Shown one piece after another: positions 20,059-21,234 of a DNA stretch of 21,234 nt. The stretch comes from CAZMYO01 sp964570525 (GTDB lineage: Bacteria; Patescibacteriota; Patescibacteriia; Magasanikbacterales; GWA2-37-8), in NCBI GenBank assembly GCA_964570525.1, contig CAZMYO010000014.1:1-21234 (forward strand), in the 5' to 3' direction. Each line of letters begins with the position of its first letter. Positions within the stretch are counted from its first letter, which is position 1. The notes under the pieces are model-generated. The model did not search any database. It saw nothing but the letters and a program-made list of their open reading frames with translations, and was not told the origin of the DNA. A program made the translations under genes and the position numbers.

Positions 20059-20087
20059 TTGAAATATAGCTTAAATCGTGCTACTAT
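20059..20087 (+). promoter_or_regulatory. Promoter of tRNA-Leu(UAA)
   Basis: TTGAAA (20059-20064), 17 bp, TACTAT (20082-20087) with extended -10 TGC. The start near 20094 lies seven bases before the tRNA. Confidence 0.65.
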
Positions 20088-20100
20088 CTTTTTACTTAAT

Positions 20101-20185
20101 GCCCGGGTGGAGAAACTGGTATACTCAAGAGACTTAAAATCTCTCGCCGCAAGGCATGCGGGTTCGACCCCCGCCCCGGGCACCA
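20101..20185 (+). tRNA. tRNA-Leu(UAA)
   Basis: 85 nt including an encoded CCA (20183-20185), unlike the other three tRNAs here. Acceptor GCCCGGG/CCCGGGC, anticodon stem AGAGA/TCTCT with loop CTTAAAA (anticodon UAA), class II variable arm GCC-GCAA-GGC, T arm GCGGG-TTCGACC-CCCGC. Confidence 0.96.
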
Positions 20186-20202
20186 AGACATCGGCTCGCC
20201 TG

Positions 20203-20217
20203 CCCGCCTCTGGCGGG
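20203..20217. repeat. GC palindrome after tRNA-Leu
   Basis: CCCGCC-TCT-GGCGGG, a 6-bp stem of the same family as 5992-6005, 17 bases after tRNA-Leu(UAA). It could help end the tRNA transcript. Confidence 0.5.
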
Positions 20218-20252
20218 AACCATATTTTAATTTTGGGGAAAGAAAATTGTTT

Positions 20253-20780
20253 ATGAATCCTACGCATATACTTGATGAATATTTAGACCTTGTTGATGAA
20301 AACGATAATGTCGTTGGTAAAAAGAAGCGGTCAGAAGTTTACACAGAACATCTTTCAAATTTTCGAGTAGTAAACGCTTTTGTTGTAAACCAAAAAGGAG
20401 AAATTTGGATACCTCGCCGCTCTGCCGATAAAAGAATTTTTCCATTGTGTTTAGATATGAGTATGGGCGGTCACGTTGAGAGCGGCGAGAGCTACGAAGA
20501 TACGCTGAAACGCGAAACACAAGAGGAATTGAATATTGATACCGATAAAGCACAAGTTCGCTTACTTGGTTATCTATCGCCACAAAAAGACGGCGTTTCA
20601 GCGAATATGAATGTATATGAGATAAAAATGGACGAAGCACCGGATTACAACAAAAGCGATTTTGTAGAATATTTTTGGCTAACGCCAAAAGCACTCTTTG
20701 AACGGATTGCCAGCGGCGATAAAACAAAAGGTGATTTACCAAAACTTGTAAAGATTTTTTATGAACAAACTAGTTCTTAA
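20253..20780 (+). CDS. Nudix hydrolase (IDI/YfcD-like)
   Basis: 175 aa. Nudix enzymes hydrolyse nucleoside-diphosphate-linked substrates with Mg2+. The Nudix box is G73-x5-E79-x7-R87-E88-x-x-E91-E92 (GGHVESGESYEDTLKRETQEE); the usual Gly near the end of the box is Asn94. The N-terminus (LDEYLDLVDENDNVVGKKKR) and the VVNAFVVNQKGEIWIPRRS strand are those of the IDI-like/YfcD branch. The substrate cannot be told. Start: ATG 20253 is preferred; TTG 20247 in the same frame has GGGGA about 7 bases upstream and remains possible. The MazG-like gene overlaps its end by 20 bases, so the pair is coupled and likely shares a nucleotide-cleaning role. Confidence 0.88.
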   Translation: MNPTHILDEYLDLVDENDNVVGKKKRSEVYTEHLSNFRVVNAFVVNQKGEIWIPRRSADKRIFPLCLDMSMGGHVESGESYEDTLKRETQEELNIDTDKAQVRLLGYLSPQKDGVSANMNVYEIKMDEAPDYNKSDFVEYFWLTPKALFERIASGDKTKGDLPKLVKIFYEQTSS

Positions 20781-21084
20781 GGACAACCCCACCCTCCGTG
20801 ATTTTCAGGAGTATGTCGCACAACTGGTAAAAGAGCGTGGCTTCGACAACGAAACCGTCCCGGAAATGTTTATGCTTTTTCTTGAGGAGTGCGGCGAGAT
20901 GGCGAAAGCCGCGCGCAAGACGCAAAGGATAAAAACTGACAAGAACTCCGAGCAATTTCATTTTGACCACGAAGTTGCCGATGTGTTTATCTATCTTTTG
21001 GATATTTGCAACCACTTCAACGTAGATTTGGAAAAGGCGTTTCGGGATAAAGAGGAAACCAATAAAAAACGACTTTGGGAATAG
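20761..21084 (+). CDS. MazG-like nucleotide pyrophosphohydrolase
   Basis: 107 aa. MazG-fold all-alpha NTP pyrophosphatases split NTPs or dNTPs to NMP and PPi. Metal-binding residues follow the family pattern: LFLEECGEMAKAARK (E42, E43, E46) and HEVADVFIYLLDICN (E71, D74). The single-domain form is usual for short MazG-like proteins. It ends with a charged KEETNKKRLWE. Its start lies 20 bases inside the Nudix gene; there is no room for other genes, so the two are one operon. A terminator follows at 21104-21136. Likely a house-cleaning enzyme for non-canonical nucleotides (inference). Confidence 0.88.
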   Translation: MNKLVLKDNPTLRDFQEYVAQLVKERGFDNETVPEMFMLFLEECGEMAKAARKTQRIKTDKNSEQFHFDHEVADVFIYLLDICNHFNVDLEKAFRDKEETNKKRLWE

Positions 21085-21103
21085 ATCTTTTTCATAAAGA
21101 CAG

Positions 21104-21136
21104 CAGAAATTCGGCCGAATTTCTGTATTTTATTTT
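21104..21136 (+). terminator. Rho-independent terminator of the Nudix-MazG operon
   Basis: CAGAAATTCGG / CCGAATTTCTG form a perfect 22-base palindrome followed by TATTTTATTTT. It lies 19 bases after the MazG-like stop. Confidence 0.85.
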
Positions 21137-21151
21137 AACCAAACCCGCCCC

Positions 21152-21180
21152 TTGACAGAAACAACAATATCTGGTATATT
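21152..21180 (+). promoter_or_regulatory. Near-consensus promoter pointing out of the window
   Basis: TTGACA (21152-21157), 17 bp, TATATT (21175-21180) with extended -10 TGG. It is the best promoter in the window; its gene lies beyond 21234, since no open frame starts in the last 50 bases. Confidence 0.75.
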
Positions 21181-21234
21181 GATCTATATCACATTATGTT
21201 TGAATACTAGAATCTTTACAAAAAATATTGCTGT

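Overview
The window looks like a chromosomal segment of a Patescibacteria/CPR bacterium, probably Parcubacteria-like. The reasons are many small two-helix pilin-like proteins of the kind common in that group, a lone sugar-binding lipoprotein, several genes without a Shine-Dalgarno sequence, tRNAs mostly lacking an encoded CCA, and many short GC-rich palindromes between genes. UGA acts as a stop (for example at 13786-13788 and 18683-18685), so this is not the UGA=Gly code of Gracilibacteria/Absconditabacteria. The assignment is inference, since no 16S rRNA is present.

Left part (1-2617). The 5' half of pyrF (minus) is followed by an accessory-looking block on the minus strand: an ImmA/IrrE-family protein whose zinc motif has lost its catalytic Glu, tRNA-Leu(UAG), a small HTH protein and an unknown 120-aa protein. 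A divergent, strongly promoted gene for a Cys/His-containing small protein runs on the plus strand and ends at a clear terminator. A 311-bp gene-free stretch with several inverted repeats follows.

RNA-processing block (2618-6060, minus). rpsO (S15 with an acidic tail), a NYN-domain putative RNase and pnp (PNPase) run in one direction from a sigma70-type promoter. The rpsO-pnp neighbourhood is classical; the NYN gene between them is the local novelty, and its last 13 codons come from a mobile palindromic repeat.

Pilin region (6138-15183, mostly minus). Nine paralogous T4SS-pilin-like (VirB2/TrbC-like) proteins share the core [W][ML]T-x-x-G-N-x-E but carry different Cys-rich exported parts. 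Eight lie in tandem downstream of a solute-binding lipoprotein (ATGA overlap with the first). The array is interrupted by an ORF6N regulator and two copies of a GTCATTGCGAG palindromic element, and is followed by a MurG/MGDG-synthase-like glycosyltransferase. The ninth pilin lies apart, beyond tRNA-Arg and tRNA-His. A broken tRNA-Arg-like 5' half lies beside the intact tRNA-Arg.

Right part (15281-21234). galU is followed (reading rightward) by a three-gene minus-strand minor-pilin operon: a PilV/GspI-like protein, a PulJ/GspJ-like protein and a 598-aa PilX-like protein with beta-solenoid regions and an inserted beta-sandwich that could be a pilus tip adhesin. Divergent from it are an HD-GYP-like phosphohydrolase, tRNA-Leu(UAA), and an overlapping Nudix-MazG pair closed by a terminator. 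A near-consensus promoter then points out of the window. Together, galU, the glycosyltransferase, the pilin array, the binding protein and the minor pilins suggest a cell-surface module; a direct functional link among them is inference.
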